The notes under the pieces are model-generated. The model was not told the DNA's origin. It worked only from the letters and a program-made list of their open reading frames with translations, and searched no databases. Made by a program: the position numbers and the translations under genes. DNA of 64,000 bases. It comes from Candidatus Heritagella intestinalis. GTDB taxonomy: Bacteria; Bacillota; Clostridia; Oscillospirales; Acutalibacteraceae. The stretch is from assembly GCA_904420555.1 (NCBI GenBank), contig CAJFVO010000001.1:1-64000 (forward strand). Direction: 5' to 3'. Below are positions 17,110 through 25,817 of this stretch, piece after piece. Numbering within the stretch: the stretch's first letter is position 1; each line of letters begins with the position of its first letter.

Positions 17110-17207
17110 GGCGAAAGCCTCCTTCCTGAGTCAAGCGAACTTCATCTCCGATCATGCCATCTGCAGACAGCAGGTGGGTGAATCGATTAAATGATTTCGC
17201 TACCCTT

Positions 17208-17236
17208 ATTATAGGACGCATTTTTTTTTCGCGCAA
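17208..17236 (-). promoter_or_regulatory. Promoter of the V-ATPase operon
   Basis: On the minus strand TTGCGC (17231-17236) is followed after 17 nt by a perfect TATAAT (17208-17213), about 100 nt upstream of the first gene of the operon. The spacer contains a run of nine A's. Confidence 0.85.
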
Positions 17237-17565
17237 GAGATAAAAGCAGGTAAGAAGTTCCAAAGTGAGCCTGCAAATTTATAAGATATTCACAAATATA
17301 TGCCCTCTAAAAATAATTTGAGAAGCATCTGGAATCATTTCCCGATTCCGTGGACGCGCGTCTTGGAGGGCAGCGCGCTTTTGATGGAGCAGCTCCCTGT
17401 CCCTTGTTCCTAGCTGTGCGCAAAAGAGCGCAAAATTATGTATCCGCCAGAAAAGAAAACGTCCCGCCGCTTGCATGATTCTGCCTATATGTATTATGAT
17501 AAGACACGATAAGATTTGGCGCTTAGATTCTGGAAATATCACGAAGAAAATTCTGCAAAAAGCTG
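17237..17565. other. Gene-free intergenic stretch upstream of rplS
   Basis: Nothing convincing is seen here. An 87-residue open frame on the minus strand has no clear ribosome-binding site and no recognisable motif. The stretch lies between the divergent V-ATPase and rplS promoters. Confidence 0.5.
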
Positions 17566-17594
17566 TTGCCTTTCCGAAAAAGGTGTGGTATCAT
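17566..17594 (+). promoter_or_regulatory. Promoter of rplS
   Basis: TTGCCT (17566-17571) and TATCAT (17589-17594) are separated by 17 nt, about 130 nt upstream of rplS. Confidence 0.75.
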
Positions 17595-17600
17595 ATATAG

Positions 17601-17726
17601 GCATTTGGATACCGTCGGCCTGCCGATGGGGTTCAATGCCCGGGCTATCCCGAGACATTGAAGCGGACAGTCCTCTGCGCGGCGTATTTCTGCCGGCAAG
17701 AATGTCTGAAAACACAGGAGGATTTT
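17601..17726 (+). ncRNA. Structured 5' leader of rplS
   Basis: The ~130-nt leader contains a hairpin at 17612-17629 (CCGTCGGC / GCCGATGG) and a second at 17632-17662 (TTCAATG / CATTGAA with an inner GGG/CCC). L19 leaders that bind the ribosomal protein are known in Firmicutes, and this could be one. The match to that family is not established here. Confidence 0.45.
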
Positions 17727-17729
17727 ACA

Positions 17730-18074
17730 ATGGATGCACTGAAACTGATTGCAGCGGATTCTGTCAAGAAGGATCTCCCCTCTTTTGAGATTGGCGACAC
17801 CGTTCGTGTGAGCGTCAACATCAAGGAAGGCGAGCGAGAGAGAATCCAGATGTTCGAAGGCACTGTGATTGCCCGCAAGGGCAGCGGTGTGGCCGAGACC
17901 TTCACTGTTCGCCGGGTTTCCTACGGCGTAGGCGTGGAGAGAGTCTTCCCGGTCCACTCCCCCAACGTAAAGGACGTAACGGTTGTCCGCAAGGGCCGTG
18001 TGCGCAGAGCCAAGCTGTACTATCTGCGTGACCGCGTTGGCAAGGCTGCCAAGGTCAAGGAGCAGATCCGGTAA
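17730..18074 (+). CDS. rplS: Ribosomal protein bL19
   Basis: This 114-residue protein is bL19 of the large subunit, at the 30S-50S interface. The family signature is complete: [47 protein letters not shown] and the basic end [17 protein letters not shown]. The ATG at 17730 has AGGAGG upstream; the longer frame starting at 17658 is in the leader. A terminator follows directly. Confidence 0.97.
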   Translation: MDALKLIAADSVKKDLPSFEIGDTVRVSVNIKEGERERIQMFEGTVIARKGSGVAETFTVRRVSYGVGVERVFPVHSPNVKDVTVVRKGRVRRAKLYYLRDRVGKAAKVKEQIR

Positions 18075-18088
18075 AATAGTTCGAACAG

Positions 18089-18115
18089 AAAGGGACAAGG
18101 TTTTGTCCCTTTTTT
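18089..18115 (+). terminator. Terminator of rplS
   Basis: AAAGGGACAA pairs with TTGTCCCTTT around a short loop and is followed by a T run. It separates rplS from lepB, though some readthrough into lepB is possible. Confidence 0.85.
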
Positions 18116-18158
18116 GCTATCCCGGAGAAGCGCTCCGGGCAGAAAGGAACGTTTTCAA

Positions 18159-18767
18159 ATGGCAAAAATGAAGCATGCGGGAAACAGGAATACACTTTAT
18201 GACAATTATACGGCGTCGAAGCATTCCCAAGGGGTGGTAAGCGCCTATGAGTGGGTAGGGGAGATCCTGGCGGCCGTGGTAGTGGTAGTCCTGATTTTCA
18301 CTTTCCTTTTCCGGGTGGTGACGGTCAGCGGCACCTCTATGTATCCCAATTACCACGACGGGGACCGGCTCATTGTTACCAACACCTTTGGCCAGCCTTT
18401 GGAGCAAGGGGACGTGGTAGTTCTGGTGAACGTGCTGGAGGAACCCATTATTAAGCGGGTGATCGCAACGGAGAACCAGACGGTGGATATTGATTTCCCC
18501 ACCGGCACGGTCTATGTAGACGGCGAGCCCCTGGATGAATCCCAGTTTGGCCTGCCCAATGGTATCACTACCCAAACGGCCGCCACTTTAGAGCGGACCC
18601 AGTTCCCCGCCACGGTGCCGGAAGGACATATTTTTGTGTTGGGCGACAACCGCCCGGTTTCGGAAGACAGCCGCTATACGGATGTGGGCATGGTAGATGT
18701 GCGCAATGTCCTCGGCAAAGCGGAATTCCGTTTGTTTCCCTTTGACCGGATTGGTCTGGTGGAATAA
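18159..18767 (+). CDS. lepB: Signal peptidase I
   Basis: This 202-residue membrane protease removes signal peptides from secreted proteins. A single N-terminal membrane helix (about residues 30-52, ILAAVVVVVLIFTFLF) is followed by the catalytic Ser60 in SGTSMYPNYHDGD and the general base Lys99 in IIKRVIA. The GDNR box (VLGDNRPVSEDSRY) follows. The ATG at 18159 has AAAGGA upstream, which excludes a longer frame. It is 30 nt upstream of rbgA. Confidence 0.96.
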   Translation: MAKMKHAGNRNTLYDNYTASKHSQGVVSAYEWVGEILAAVVVVVLIFTFLFRVVTVSGTSMYPNYHDGDRLIVTNTFGQPLEQGDVVVLVNVLEEPIIKRVIATENQTVDIDFPTGTVYVDGEPLDESQFGLPNGITTQTAATLERTQFPATVPEGHIFVLGDNRPVSEDSRYTDVGMVDVRNVLGKAEFRLFPFDRIGLVE

Positions 18768-18797
18768 AAGCGGCGAGCCCAAGGAAGGAAAAAGTAC

Positions 18798-19676
18798 ATG
18801 AGTGAAGCACAGAATATCCAATGGTTTCCCGGCCATATGACACGAACCCGGCGGCAGATTGAAAAGAGCCTGAAGCTGGTGGACGTTGCCGCAGAGATCA
18901 TTGACGCCCGGATTCCGGTGAGCAGCCGCAACCCGGTTCTGGATAAGCTGATCCAGGGGAAACCCCGGATGATATTGATGAACAAGAGCGATATGGCGGA
19001 CGGCGGCGCCACTAGCCGGTGGATTTCCTATTACCGCACCAAAGGCATCAAGGCCATCGCCTTGGATTGCCGCAGCGGCAAAGGCGTTAACGGCTTTCTG
19101 CCGGCTGTCCGGGAAGTGCTGCAGCCTCAGATTGCCCGCTGGGAGGCAAAGGGGATGACCGGACGCCCCATTCGCATTATGGTAGTGGGGATTCCCAATG
19201 TGGGAAAGTCCTCCCTGATTAACAAAATGTGCCGGGGCGGCGCTGCCGGCAAAGCTGAGGTGCAGGATCGTCCCGGTGTTACCCGGCAGAACCGCTGGTT
19301 TACCATTGGCAAGGGCTTTGAACTTCTGGATACCCCCGGCGTCCTGTGGCCCCGGTTCGACGACCCGGTGGTGGGAGAGCGCCTGGCTTTTACCGGCGCG
19401 GTGAAGGACGAGGTAGTGGATGTGGAGCATCTGGCTTCCCGACTTCTGGAATCCCTGCGGGATCTCTGCCCTCAGGCAGTGGTGGGCCGCTATCGCCTGT
19501 CTCCGGAGGACCTTCCCGAAAAAACCGGCTATGAGCTGTTGGAGATGGTAGGCCGTAAACGCGGCTTCCTGGTTTCCGGCGGCGAGATCAACACGGAACG
19601 GGCCGCAATCACGGTTCTGGATGAGTTCCGAGGCGGCAAGCTGGGGCGTATTACCTTGGAATTCCCGCCGGTGTAA
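18798..19676 (+). CDS. rbgA: Ribosome biogenesis GTPase YlqF/RbgA
   Basis: This 292-residue GTPase matures the 50S subunit (late assembly, uL16 region). The GTPase motifs are in circularly permuted order, diagnostic of this family: NKSD (G4) comes first, then GIPNVGKSSLINKM (G1) and LLDTPGVLWPR (G3). The N-terminus IQWFPGHMTRTRRQI is also typical. GGAAGGAAAAAGTAC precedes the ATG. A strong terminator follows. Confidence 0.96.
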   Translation: MSEAQNIQWFPGHMTRTRRQIEKSLKLVDVAAEIIDARIPVSSRNPVLDKLIQGKPRMILMNKSDMADGGATSRWISYYRTKGIKAIALDCRSGKGVNGFLPAVREVLQPQIARWEAKGMTGRPIRIMVVGIPNVGKSSLINKMCRGGAAGKAEVQDRPGVTRQNRWFTIGKGFELLDTPGVLWPRFDDPVVGERLAFTGAVKDEVVDVEHLASRLLESLRDLCPQAVVGRYRLSPEDLPEKTGYELLEMVGRKRGFLVSGGEINTERAAITVLDEFRGGKLGRITLEFPPV

Positions 19677-19708
19677 AAAGCCACCCAGTTTATTTTTCAG
19701 GAAATGAC

Positions 19709-19755
19709 AAGAGGCAAAACCGATGGCTGCGCCGGGGTTTTGCCTCTTCTATTTT
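19709..19755 (+). terminator. Terminator after rbgA
   Basis: AAGAGGCAAAACC (19709-19721) is perfectly complementary to GGTTTTGCCTCTT (19736-19748) and is followed by a T-rich tract. Confidence 0.9.
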
Positions 19756-19840
19756 TACAAATCAATTTGTGACAGCGGGAAGAGGCAGGCCCGTGAAAAT
19801 CGGAGCGCCTCACAGCTGTATTTTGAAAGGATGGTTTTTC

Positions 19841-20452
19841 ATGGTGGATTTCAGTTGGGAACGGCAGGCCCGGGAGAAGGGCTTTGCGGCCGTCTGCGGG
19901 ATTGATGAAGCCGGCCGGGGGCCTTTGGCCGGGCCGGTGTATGCGGCGGCGGTGATTCTCCCGGACGGGCTGCTGCTTCCCGGCCTCAATGACTCCAAGA
20001 AGCTCACGGAGAAAAAGAGAGAGCTTCTTTTCGACGAAATCTGCGCGGAGGCGGTTGCTTATGGCATTGGATACGCCACAGAGCAGGAGATCGATGAGGT
20101 GAATATTTTGCAGGCCACTTATCTGGCCATGGCCCGGGCCGTGGAGGCCCTTCCGGTTCCGGCGGCGTATGCCCTGGTGGACGGCAACCGGATGCCGCCC
20201 CTCTCCATTCCCGGAGAAACCATTGTCAAAGGGGATGGCTGCTGTGCCAGCATTGCAGCTGCCTCTATTTTAGCGAAGGTTAGCCGTGACCGGGTGATGA
20301 AAGAGATGGATTCCGTCTATCCGCAATATCAATTTGCCAAGCATAAAGGCTACGGCACTAAGCTCCACAGAGAGCTTCTTCAGCAATACGGTCCCTGTCC
20401 CATTCATCGCCGGAGTTTTCTCAAGAAAATCCTGGGAGATTCTCATGAATAA
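19841..20452 (+). CDS. rnhB: Ribonuclease HII
   Basis: This 203-residue enzyme cleaves the RNA strand of RNA-DNA hybrids and removes single ribonucleotides from DNA. The metal-binding signature GIDEAGRGPLAGPV is at about residues 22-35, and the later acidic residues sit in ALVDGNRMPP and SRDRVMKEMD. The ATG at 19841 has AAAGGATGG upstream. Its stop overlaps the start of the YraN gene by 8 nt, and the two form an operon with the dipeptidase. Confidence 0.96.
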   Translation: MVDFSWERQAREKGFAAVCGIDEAGRGPLAGPVYAAAVILPDGLLLPGLNDSKKLTEKKRELLFDEICAEAVAYGIGYATEQEIDEVNILQATYLAMARAVEALPVPAAYALVDGNRMPPLSIPGETIVKGDGCCASIAAASILAKVSRDRVMKEMDSVYPQYQFAKHKGYGTKLHRELLQQYGPCPIHRRSFLKKILGDSHE

Positions 20453-20819
20453 GACGGGGGAAAGGGGAGCAGTCGGGGAAGATTTTACGGTTTCCCGGCT
20501 GAAAGCCCGGGGGTATCAGATTTTGGCCCGGAATTATCACACCTGTTATGGGGAGATTGACATTATTGCGGCTACCGCCCGCTATATTGTTTTTGTAGAG
20601 GTCAAGACCCGCATGGCTTCTTCAGGGGTAGCGCCGGAAGAAGCCGTGACCCCCACAAAGCAGAAGCGCCTGCTCAAGACAGCGCTGCTCTATCTCCAAA
20701 AATACCCCAGCCCTTTGCAGCCCCGTTTCGATGTGGCGGGGGTGCTTCTTGGGGAGGAAAATCAAGTGGTAGCATTTCGCTACACAGCAAATGCATTTGA
20801 AGGGGAGGGATTCCTTTGA
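20445..20819 (+). CDS. YraN family protein (UPF0102), endonuclease-like
   Basis: This 124-residue protein has the restriction-endonuclease-like fold of the YraN family. The pattern RGAVGEDFTVSRLKARGY, then ILARNYHTCYGEIDIIA and VFVEVKTR contains the likely metal-binding Glu, Asp and ExK residues. Its cellular role is not firmly known; linkage with rnhB is common. The start overlaps rnhB (ATGAATAA), implying coupled translation. Confidence 0.88.
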   Translation: MNKTGERGAVGEDFTVSRLKARGYQILARNYHTCYGEIDIIAATARYIVFVEVKTRMASSGVAPEEAVTPTKQKRLLKTALLYLQKYPSPLQPRFDVAGVLLGEENQVVAFRYTANAFEGEGFL

Positions 20820-21787
20820 TACCTTATTTTGATCTGCATTGTGATACCATCTCGGAATGTGCGCTAAAAGACGTATCTTTGCGGGATAACCGGTCGCTTC
20901 ATGTTTCTTTAGAGAGAGGAAAGGCACTGGGGCCTTGGTTTCAGTGCTTCGCCGTATGGATACCGGACGAAAGCGATTCACCTTTACAGAGATTCCGGTT
21001 AGCGGCGGATTGTCTGAAAAAGGAAGCGCGGAATCATTCTGACCTTTTCACCCTTTGTCAGAACCAGGAAGATTTGAAAAAAATCGCGAAAGACTGCGGG
21101 ATTGGCGCAATTTTAACCGTGGAGGGCGGCTCGGTTTTGGAGGGCCGCCTGGAGGTGCTGGAAGAGCTGTCTGCAAGTGGTGTAAAGATGATAACCTTAA
21201 CATGGAACCGTGCCAATGAGATCGGCGGCGGCGCCATGGAACCCGGTGGGCTGACCCCTTTTGGACAGCAGGTTTTAAAGGAAATGGAGCGTTTGAAGAT
21301 TCTGCCGGATGTGTCCCACGCCAGTGACCCGCTGTTTTGGGAAACAGCGGAAGCGGTTCAGGGACCGTTGGTGGCCAGCCACTCCAATTCCCGGAAAGTG
21401 TGCCCCCATCCCCGGAATCTGACCGATGACCAGTTCCGGGAAATCTGCCGCCGGGGCGGCCTGGTGGGGCTGAATTTTTACCGGGAATTCCTCATGTATT
21501 CCGGGCAGTGCGGCATGGAAGCGATTTTGAGCCATGCGGAGCACTTCCTTTCCTTGGGGGGCGAGGACGTTTTGGCTATGGGAAGCGATTTTGACGGCGC
21601 GGAGATGCCCCAGGGCATAGAGGGGATTCAATCCATCGAATCCTTGGCAGAATGCTTCTTGCGCCATGGGTATGCAGAGAGCTTGGTAAAGAAGATTTTT
21701 TACCAAAATTCTTTCTCTTTTTTCCAAAAACATATGGCAAATCAAGTGAAATCCCCGGGAGCCTTTGACAACCGGGAAAAACTATAA
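20816..21787 (+). CDS. Membrane dipeptidase family protein (peptidase M19)
   Basis: This 323-residue TIM-barrel metallopeptidase is related to renal dipeptidase. The zinc motif FDLHCDT is at residues 5-11. Other conserved features are ILTVEGGSVLEG (with the bridging Glu), TLTWNRANEIGGG, LPDVSHAS, VASHSNSRKVC and MGSDFDGAE. The start is TTG at 20816, overlapping the preceding stop as TTGA, with GGGGAGGG upstream. Despite the family name there is no signal peptide, so it is probably cytoplasmic and cleaves dipeptides. No dedicated terminator was seen before the thrC promoter. Confidence 0.92.
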   Translation: MIPYFDLHCDTISECALKDVSLRDNRSLHVSLERGKALGPWFQCFAVWIPDESDSPLQRFRLAADCLKKEARNHSDLFTLCQNQEDLKKIAKDCGIGAILTVEGGSVLEGRLEVLEELSASGVKMITLTWNRANEIGGGAMEPGGLTPFGQQVLKEMERLKILPDVSHASDPLFWETAEAVQGPLVASHSNSRKVCPHPRNLTDDQFREICRRGGLVGLNFYREFLMYSGQCGMEAILSHAEHFLSLGGEDVLAMGSDFDGAEMPQGIEGIQSIESLAECFLRHGYAESLVKKIFYQNSFSFFQKHMANQVKSPGAFDNREKL

Positions 21788-21793
21788 TACAAT
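21765..21793 (+). promoter_or_regulatory. Promoter of thrC
   Basis: A perfect TTGACA (21765-21770) lies 17 nt before TACAAT (21788-21793), inside the end of the dipeptidase gene. The leader (21800-21910) has a hairpin GCAGGAAA/TTTCCTGC at 21853-21876. Confidence 0.7.
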
Positions 21794-21910
21794 GAAAAGG
21801 CAAATGGAACAGGCTCGGCTGACTGGGTTCCGGATGGTCAGAGCTGCCGCCTGCAGGAAAGCGGGCGTTTTCCTGCAAAAATGCTTCCTTGTGGAAAGGG
21901 GAATGTGATT

Positions 21911-23428
21911 TTGAAATATACATGCACCAGAAACCGTCTGGAATCCGTTGATTCCGCCCAGGCTATTGCCCAGGGAATTTCCGCTTCCGGCGGCCTTTTT
22001 CTCCCGGAGGAATTCCCCCAGATCAGCGGGGAAGAGCTGTCTGCCATGCAGCATCTCTCTTATACAGAGCTGGCGGCTGCCATCCTGAAGCGCTTCCTCA
22101 CAGACTTTACCCCGGAAGAGATTCGCGACTGCGTAGAGGCGGCTTATGGCGGCGGGAAATTTTCCGGCGGCCATCCGGCTCCCCTGGTGACCCTGCAGGA
22201 CGGGGAAACCACCCAATATGCTTTGGAGCTGTGGCACGGCCCTACCTGTGCTTTTAAGGATATGGCCTTGCAGCTTTTGCCTCATCTGCTGGTAAAATCC
22301 CTGCAGAAAACCCATCCGGATACCACAGCGGTGATTCTGGTAGCGACTTCCGGCGATACCGGCAAGGCCGCTCTGGAAGGCTTCCGGGATGTTGCGGGCA
22401 CCCGGGTGCTGGTGTTCTATCCCGAAAACGGCGTCAGCCCCATGCAGAAGCGTCAGATGGTCACCCAGGAGGGAAACAACGTGGCGGTTTGCGCCATTGA
22501 AGGCAACTTCGATGATGCCCAGACAGCAGTGAAAGGTCTCTTTACCGATGATTCCATGAAGCAGCTGCTGGCCCAGCACGGCATGATGTTCTCCAGCGCC
22601 AACTCCATTAACTGGGGCCGTCTGCTTCCGCAGATTGTCTACTATTTCTCCGCGTATGCCCAGCTGTTGAAGCAGGGGGCCGTTCAGGTAGGGGAGAAGG
22701 TCAACTTTGTGGTTCCTACCGGCAATTTCGGTAATATCCTGGCAGGCTATTACGCCATGAAAATGGGACTGCCGGTGAACCGCCTGGTTTGCGCTTCCAA
22801 TGAGAATAATGTCCTGACCGACTTTATCCGTACAGGAACCTATGACCGGAACCGCCCCTTCCACACCACCATTTCCCCCTCTATGGATATCCTGGTGTCC
22901 AGCAATTTGGAGCGCCTGCTCTATGATCTGACCGGATGCAACGATGCGCAGGTGGCGGGCTGGATGAAGCAGCTTTCGGAAACCGGGCGTTACACAGTGG
23001 ATGCGGCTACGCTGCAAAAGCTCCAGTCGGTGTTCTGGGCGGACTTTTGCGATGATGCAGATACCCGCCGGGCGGTGCGCGCTATGGAGGAGACGGAGCA
23101 CTATCTTTGCGATCCCCATTCCGCAGTGGCCTTTGAGGTATACCGCCGGTATCTGCGGGAAACCCATGACGATGGGACGCCCACTGTGGTAGTCTCCACA
23201 GCAAGCCCCTATAAATTTGCCGCCAGCGTGCTGGAAGCTTTGGGCAGCGAGCTCTATGCCCAGGACGGCGTTCGCGATGAGTTTGAGCAGGTGCAGCAGC
23301 TTTCCGCCCTCACCGGTACTCAGGCCCCCGACCCCATCCAGGCTTTGGAGGGCAAACCGGTACGCTTCCAGGAGGTTTCTTCTGTGGCGGATATGGGCCA
23401 GGCTGTGCGCCGGCTGATGGGGATCTAA
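21911..23428 (+). CDS. thrC: Threonine synthase
   Basis: This 505-residue PLP enzyme converts O-phosphohomoserine to threonine. The lysine that binds PLP is in GPTCAFKDMALQLLPHLL, and the phosphate-binding loop is VATSGDTGKAALEGF. The sequence belongs to the longer class, with the N-terminal motif STRN-like (YTCTRNRLESV). I prefer the TTG at 21911, which has AAAGGGG at 9 nt, over the GTG at 21905, whose spacing would be 3 nt. It is followed after 4 nt by a phosphoesterase gene. Confidence 0.95.
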   Translation: MKYTCTRNRLESVDSAQAIAQGISASGGLFLPEEFPQISGEELSAMQHLSYTELAAAILKRFLTDFTPEEIRDCVEAAYGGGKFSGGHPAPLVTLQDGETTQYALELWHGPTCAFKDMALQLLPHLLVKSLQKTHPDTTAVILVATSGDTGKAALEGFRDVAGTRVLVFYPENGVSPMQKRQMVTQEGNNVAVCAIEGNFDDAQTAVKGLFTDDSMKQLLAQHGMMFSSANSINWGRLLPQIVYYFSAYAQLLKQGAVQVGEKVNFVVPTGNFGNILAGYYAMKMGLPVNRLVCASNENNVLTDFIRTGTYDRNRPFHTTISPSMDILVSSNLERLLYDLTGCNDAQVAGWMKQLSETGRYTVDAATLQKLQSVFWADFCDDADTRRAVRAMEETEHYLCDPHSAVAFEVYRRYLRETHDDGTPTVVVSTASPYKFAASVLEALGSELYAQDGVRDEFEQVQQLSALTGTQAPDPIQALEGKPVRFQEVSSVADMGQAVRRLMGI

Positions 23429-23432
23429 AAAC

Positions 23433-24122
23433 ATGGCGCTTTTTTGTATTGCGGACCTGCATCTTTCCTTTGGAACCAATAAGCCCATGGATATTTTCCC
23501 GGGCTGGAGCGGCTACACCGAGCGCCTGGAGAAAAATTGGCGCGCCATTGTCTCCCCAGAGGATACGGTGGTGTTGGCCGGTGATATTTCCTGGGCCATG
23601 CGTTTGGAAGATGCCCGGGAGGATTTTGCCTATCTCCACCGCCTGCCGGGAAAAAAGCTGATTTTAAAGGGCAACCACGATTATTGGTGGTCTACCCGGG
23701 CGAAAATCGAGAAATTCTGGTCTGACTGCGGGTTTGACGACCTGGCGTTGGTACACAACAGCGCCTGCCCGGTGGAGGAGTTCGCTGTGTGCGGCACCCG
23801 GGGCTGGCTGTATAATTCCGAAACGCCGGAGGATCAGAAAATCGTCAGCCGGGAAGCAGGACGCCTCCGGGCCTCTCTGGACGAGGCGGAAAAGCTGGGC
23901 CTGCGGCCGGTAGTATTTCTCCATTATCCGCCGGTATACGACAATATGGAGTGCAGAGGGATTTTGGAGGTACTGGAAGAGCGGGGAATCACCGAATGCT
24001 ATTTTGGCCACATTCACGGCACCCAGGCGGCCCGCAAAGCGGTCTGCGGGGAATACCACGGCATCCGGATGCATCTGGTTTCCTGTGATTATCTAAAATT
24101 TGTGCCGCTATTGGTCCGCTAA
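23433..24122 (+). CDS. Metallophosphoesterase (calcineurin-like)
   Basis: This 229-residue protein has the calcineurin-like metallophosphoesterase fold. All metal-binding motifs are present in order: DLHLSF, GDISWAM, KGNHDYWW, HYPPVY and FGHIHG. It is cytoplasmic by sequence, since no signal peptide or helix is seen. The substrate is not known. The start is 4 nt after the thrC stop, so it is co-transcribed, but the link to threonine synthesis may be incidental. Confidence 0.88.
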   Translation: MALFCIADLHLSFGTNKPMDIFPGWSGYTERLEKNWRAIVSPEDTVVLAGDISWAMRLEDAREDFAYLHRLPGKKLILKGNHDYWWSTRAKIEKFWSDCGFDDLALVHNSACPVEEFAVCGTRGWLYNSETPEDQKIVSREAGRLRASLDEAEKLGLRPVVFLHYPPVYDNMECRGILEVLEERGITECYFGHIHGTQAARKAVCGEYHGIRMHLVSCDYLKFVPLLVR

Positions 24123-24207
24123 ACGGGAGATTTTGCAGGCTGTTTTGCGGTTTGCAGAAAAATTCAAAAATAATTTCAGGTTTTGTCTGGAATATTCCGC
24201 AGGCCTG

Positions 24208-24216
24208 TGCTATAAT
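24208..24216 (+). promoter_or_regulatory. Extended -10 promoter of tig
   Basis: TGCTATAAT (24208-24216) is an extended -10 element. No good -35 box lies at the usual distance. It is 43 nt upstream of the tig start codon. Confidence 0.65.
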
Positions 24217-24258
24217 ATCCAAGATAATTTGCAATATTTTGCAGGAGGAAGATAAAAC

Positions 24259-25596
24259 ATGAGTCTGAAATCATCCAATCAGGTTGATACGAACCGCTGC
24301 GAACTCGTCATCACAGTTGCTGCTGATGAGTTTGAGAATGCGATTGAGAAGGTATTTAAGAGAGAGAGCAAGAAAATCACGCTGCCGGGCTTCCGTAAGG
24401 GCAAGGCGCCGCGTGCTTTCATTGAAAAATATTATGGCGAGCAGGTGTTCTATGAGGACGCCATCAACATGGTATATCCTTCCGCTTTGGAAGAGGCCGT
24501 GAAGGAAGCCGGCATCCGTATGATTGAGGACCGGGTAGATTTTGACCTGCTGGAGTCCGGCAAGGGCAAGGACCTGGTGTTCAAGGTGGTCGTTACCACC
24601 TATCCCGAGGTTTCCATCGAAGGCTATCGCGGCATTGAGGTTACCAAGAAGTCTGCCGAAGTTACCGATGACGATGTGGATGCAGAGCTGGCCCGTGTAC
24701 AGGACCGCAACTCCCGCATGGTTACGGTGGAAGACCGCGCTGCTGAAAACGGCGACACGGTGGAAATCGACTTTGAGGGCTTTGTTGACGGGGAGGCTTT
24801 TGAAGGCGGCAAGGCAGAGAACTTCAACCTGGAGCTGGGCTCCGGCCAGTTCATCCCCGGTTTCGAGGATCAGATTGTGGGCCACAACACCGGCGATGAG
24901 TTCGATGTGAACGTGACCTTCCCCGAGGATTACCATGTGGCAGAGCTGAAGGCCAAGCCCGCTGTCTTTAAGATTAAGCTCCACGAGATCAAGGCCAAGG
25001 AGCTGCCGGAGATCGACGACGACTTTATTAAGGATATCAGCGAGTTCGACACCGTTGCCGATTATCGCGCCGATGTAAAGTCCAAGCTGGAAACTTCCCG
25101 CGAGAAGCAGGCTGCTGATGATGTGGACAACCAGCTCATCAACGCTCTGATTGAGAAGCTCCAGGGTGAGATCCCCGAGGCTATGTATCAGAATCGTATT
25201 ACCCAGGATATCCGGGAGTTCGACTATCGCCTGCATTCCCAGGGCCTGGATCTGCGTACTTACATCCAGTACACCGGCATGAACGAGGCTGCCCTGCGCG
25301 CTTCCTTCAAGCCCCAGGCCGAGCGTCAGGTGAAGCTGCGTCTGGCTCTGGAGAAGATTGCGGAGTTGGATGGCATCGTTCCCACCGAGGAGGAGATCGA
25401 GGCCGAGTACAGCAAGCTGGCCGAGGCCTACAAGATGGAAGTCGAGCAGGTCAAGAATATTATCCCCACGGAAGATCTGTCCAAGGATATCGCCGTAGAG
25501 AAGGCCATGGGAATTGTGCGTGACAACGCTGTGGTAAAGGCAGAGGAAGAAGCCCCTGCTGAGGCCGCTGAGGAAGAGAAGTCCGAAGAGGCATAA
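24259..25596 (+). CDS. tig: Trigger factor
   Basis: This 445-residue ribosome-bound chaperone and prolyl isomerase has three domains. The N-terminal ribosome-binding domain carries the signature GFRKGKAPRAFIEKYYG. The FKBP domain is at about residues 155-245 (GDTVEIDFEGFVDGEAFEGG). The C-terminal arms are helical and end in an acidic Ala/Glu-rich tail. It binds uL23 at the tunnel exit. The next genes are clpP and clpX, the common tig-clpP-clpX-lon order. Confidence 0.97.
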   Translation: MSLKSSNQVDTNRCELVITVAADEFENAIEKVFKRESKKITLPGFRKGKAPRAFIEKYYGEQVFYEDAINMVYPSALEEAVKEAGIRMIEDRVDFDLLESGKGKDLVFKVVVTTYPEVSIEGYRGIEVTKKSAEVTDDDVDAELARVQDRNSRMVTVEDRAAENGDTVEIDFEGFVDGEAFEGGKAENFNLELGSGQFIPGFEDQIVGHNTGDEFDVNVTFPEDYHVAELKAKPAVFKIKLHEIKAKELPEIDDDFIKDISEFDTVADYRADVKSKLETSREKQAADDVDNQLINALIEKLQGEIPEAMYQNRITQDIREFDYRLHSQGLDLRTYIQYTGMNEAALRASFKPQAERQVKLRLALEKIAELDGIVPTEEEIEAEYSKLAEAYKMEVEQVKNIIPTEDLSKDIAVEKAMGIVRDNAVVKAEEEAPAEAAEEEKSEEA

Positions 25597-25642
25597 TCCG
25601 TACTGAAAAAAACGGCGGAACAGTAAAATAAAGAGTGGCGGG

Positions 25643-25817
25643 TATAATGTTGCCAAAGTCTGGAAAACTGGATGGTAGGCGGCTGATCCCGTTTGGAGAT
25701 TGCCCGCTGTCACAGGTTTGTATGACGGCGGGCAATCTCCGGATTTCGGAGACATCTTTTTCGGGAAGAATGTGTCTCCCGGAAACGTCTGAGAATCCAG
25801 GAAAGGAGAGTCTTACT
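25643..25817 (+). promoter_or_regulatory. Structured 5' leader of clpP
   Basis: After a TATAAT (25643-25648; -35 weak) the leader folds into a perfect 13-bp hairpin (GGAGATTGCCCGC at 25695-25707 with GCGGGCAATCTCC at 25728-25740) and a second one (GGAGACA 25748-25754 / TGTCTCC 25773-25779). The ribosome-binding site is also GGAGA (25805-25809), so either TCTCC arm could pair with it instead. No CtsR heptad repeat was seen. Confidence 0.6.

Noticed and set aside
17279..17542. 87-residue minus-strand frame between the V-ATPase and rplS promoters
   Set aside because: No convincing ribosome-binding site, no recognisable motif, and its end lies close to the rplS promoter.
21765..21788. TTGACA with the nearest TATAAT as the thrC promoter
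   Set aside because: The spacer would be 12 nt. The overlapping TACAAT at 21788 gives 17 nt and is preferred.
21782..23488. 568-residue frame antisense to thrC
   Set aside because: It is the mirror of a conserved coding gene with high third-position GC. No family features are seen. Similar antisense frames opposite asnS (46401-48260), lon and ppk1 were rejected for the same reason.
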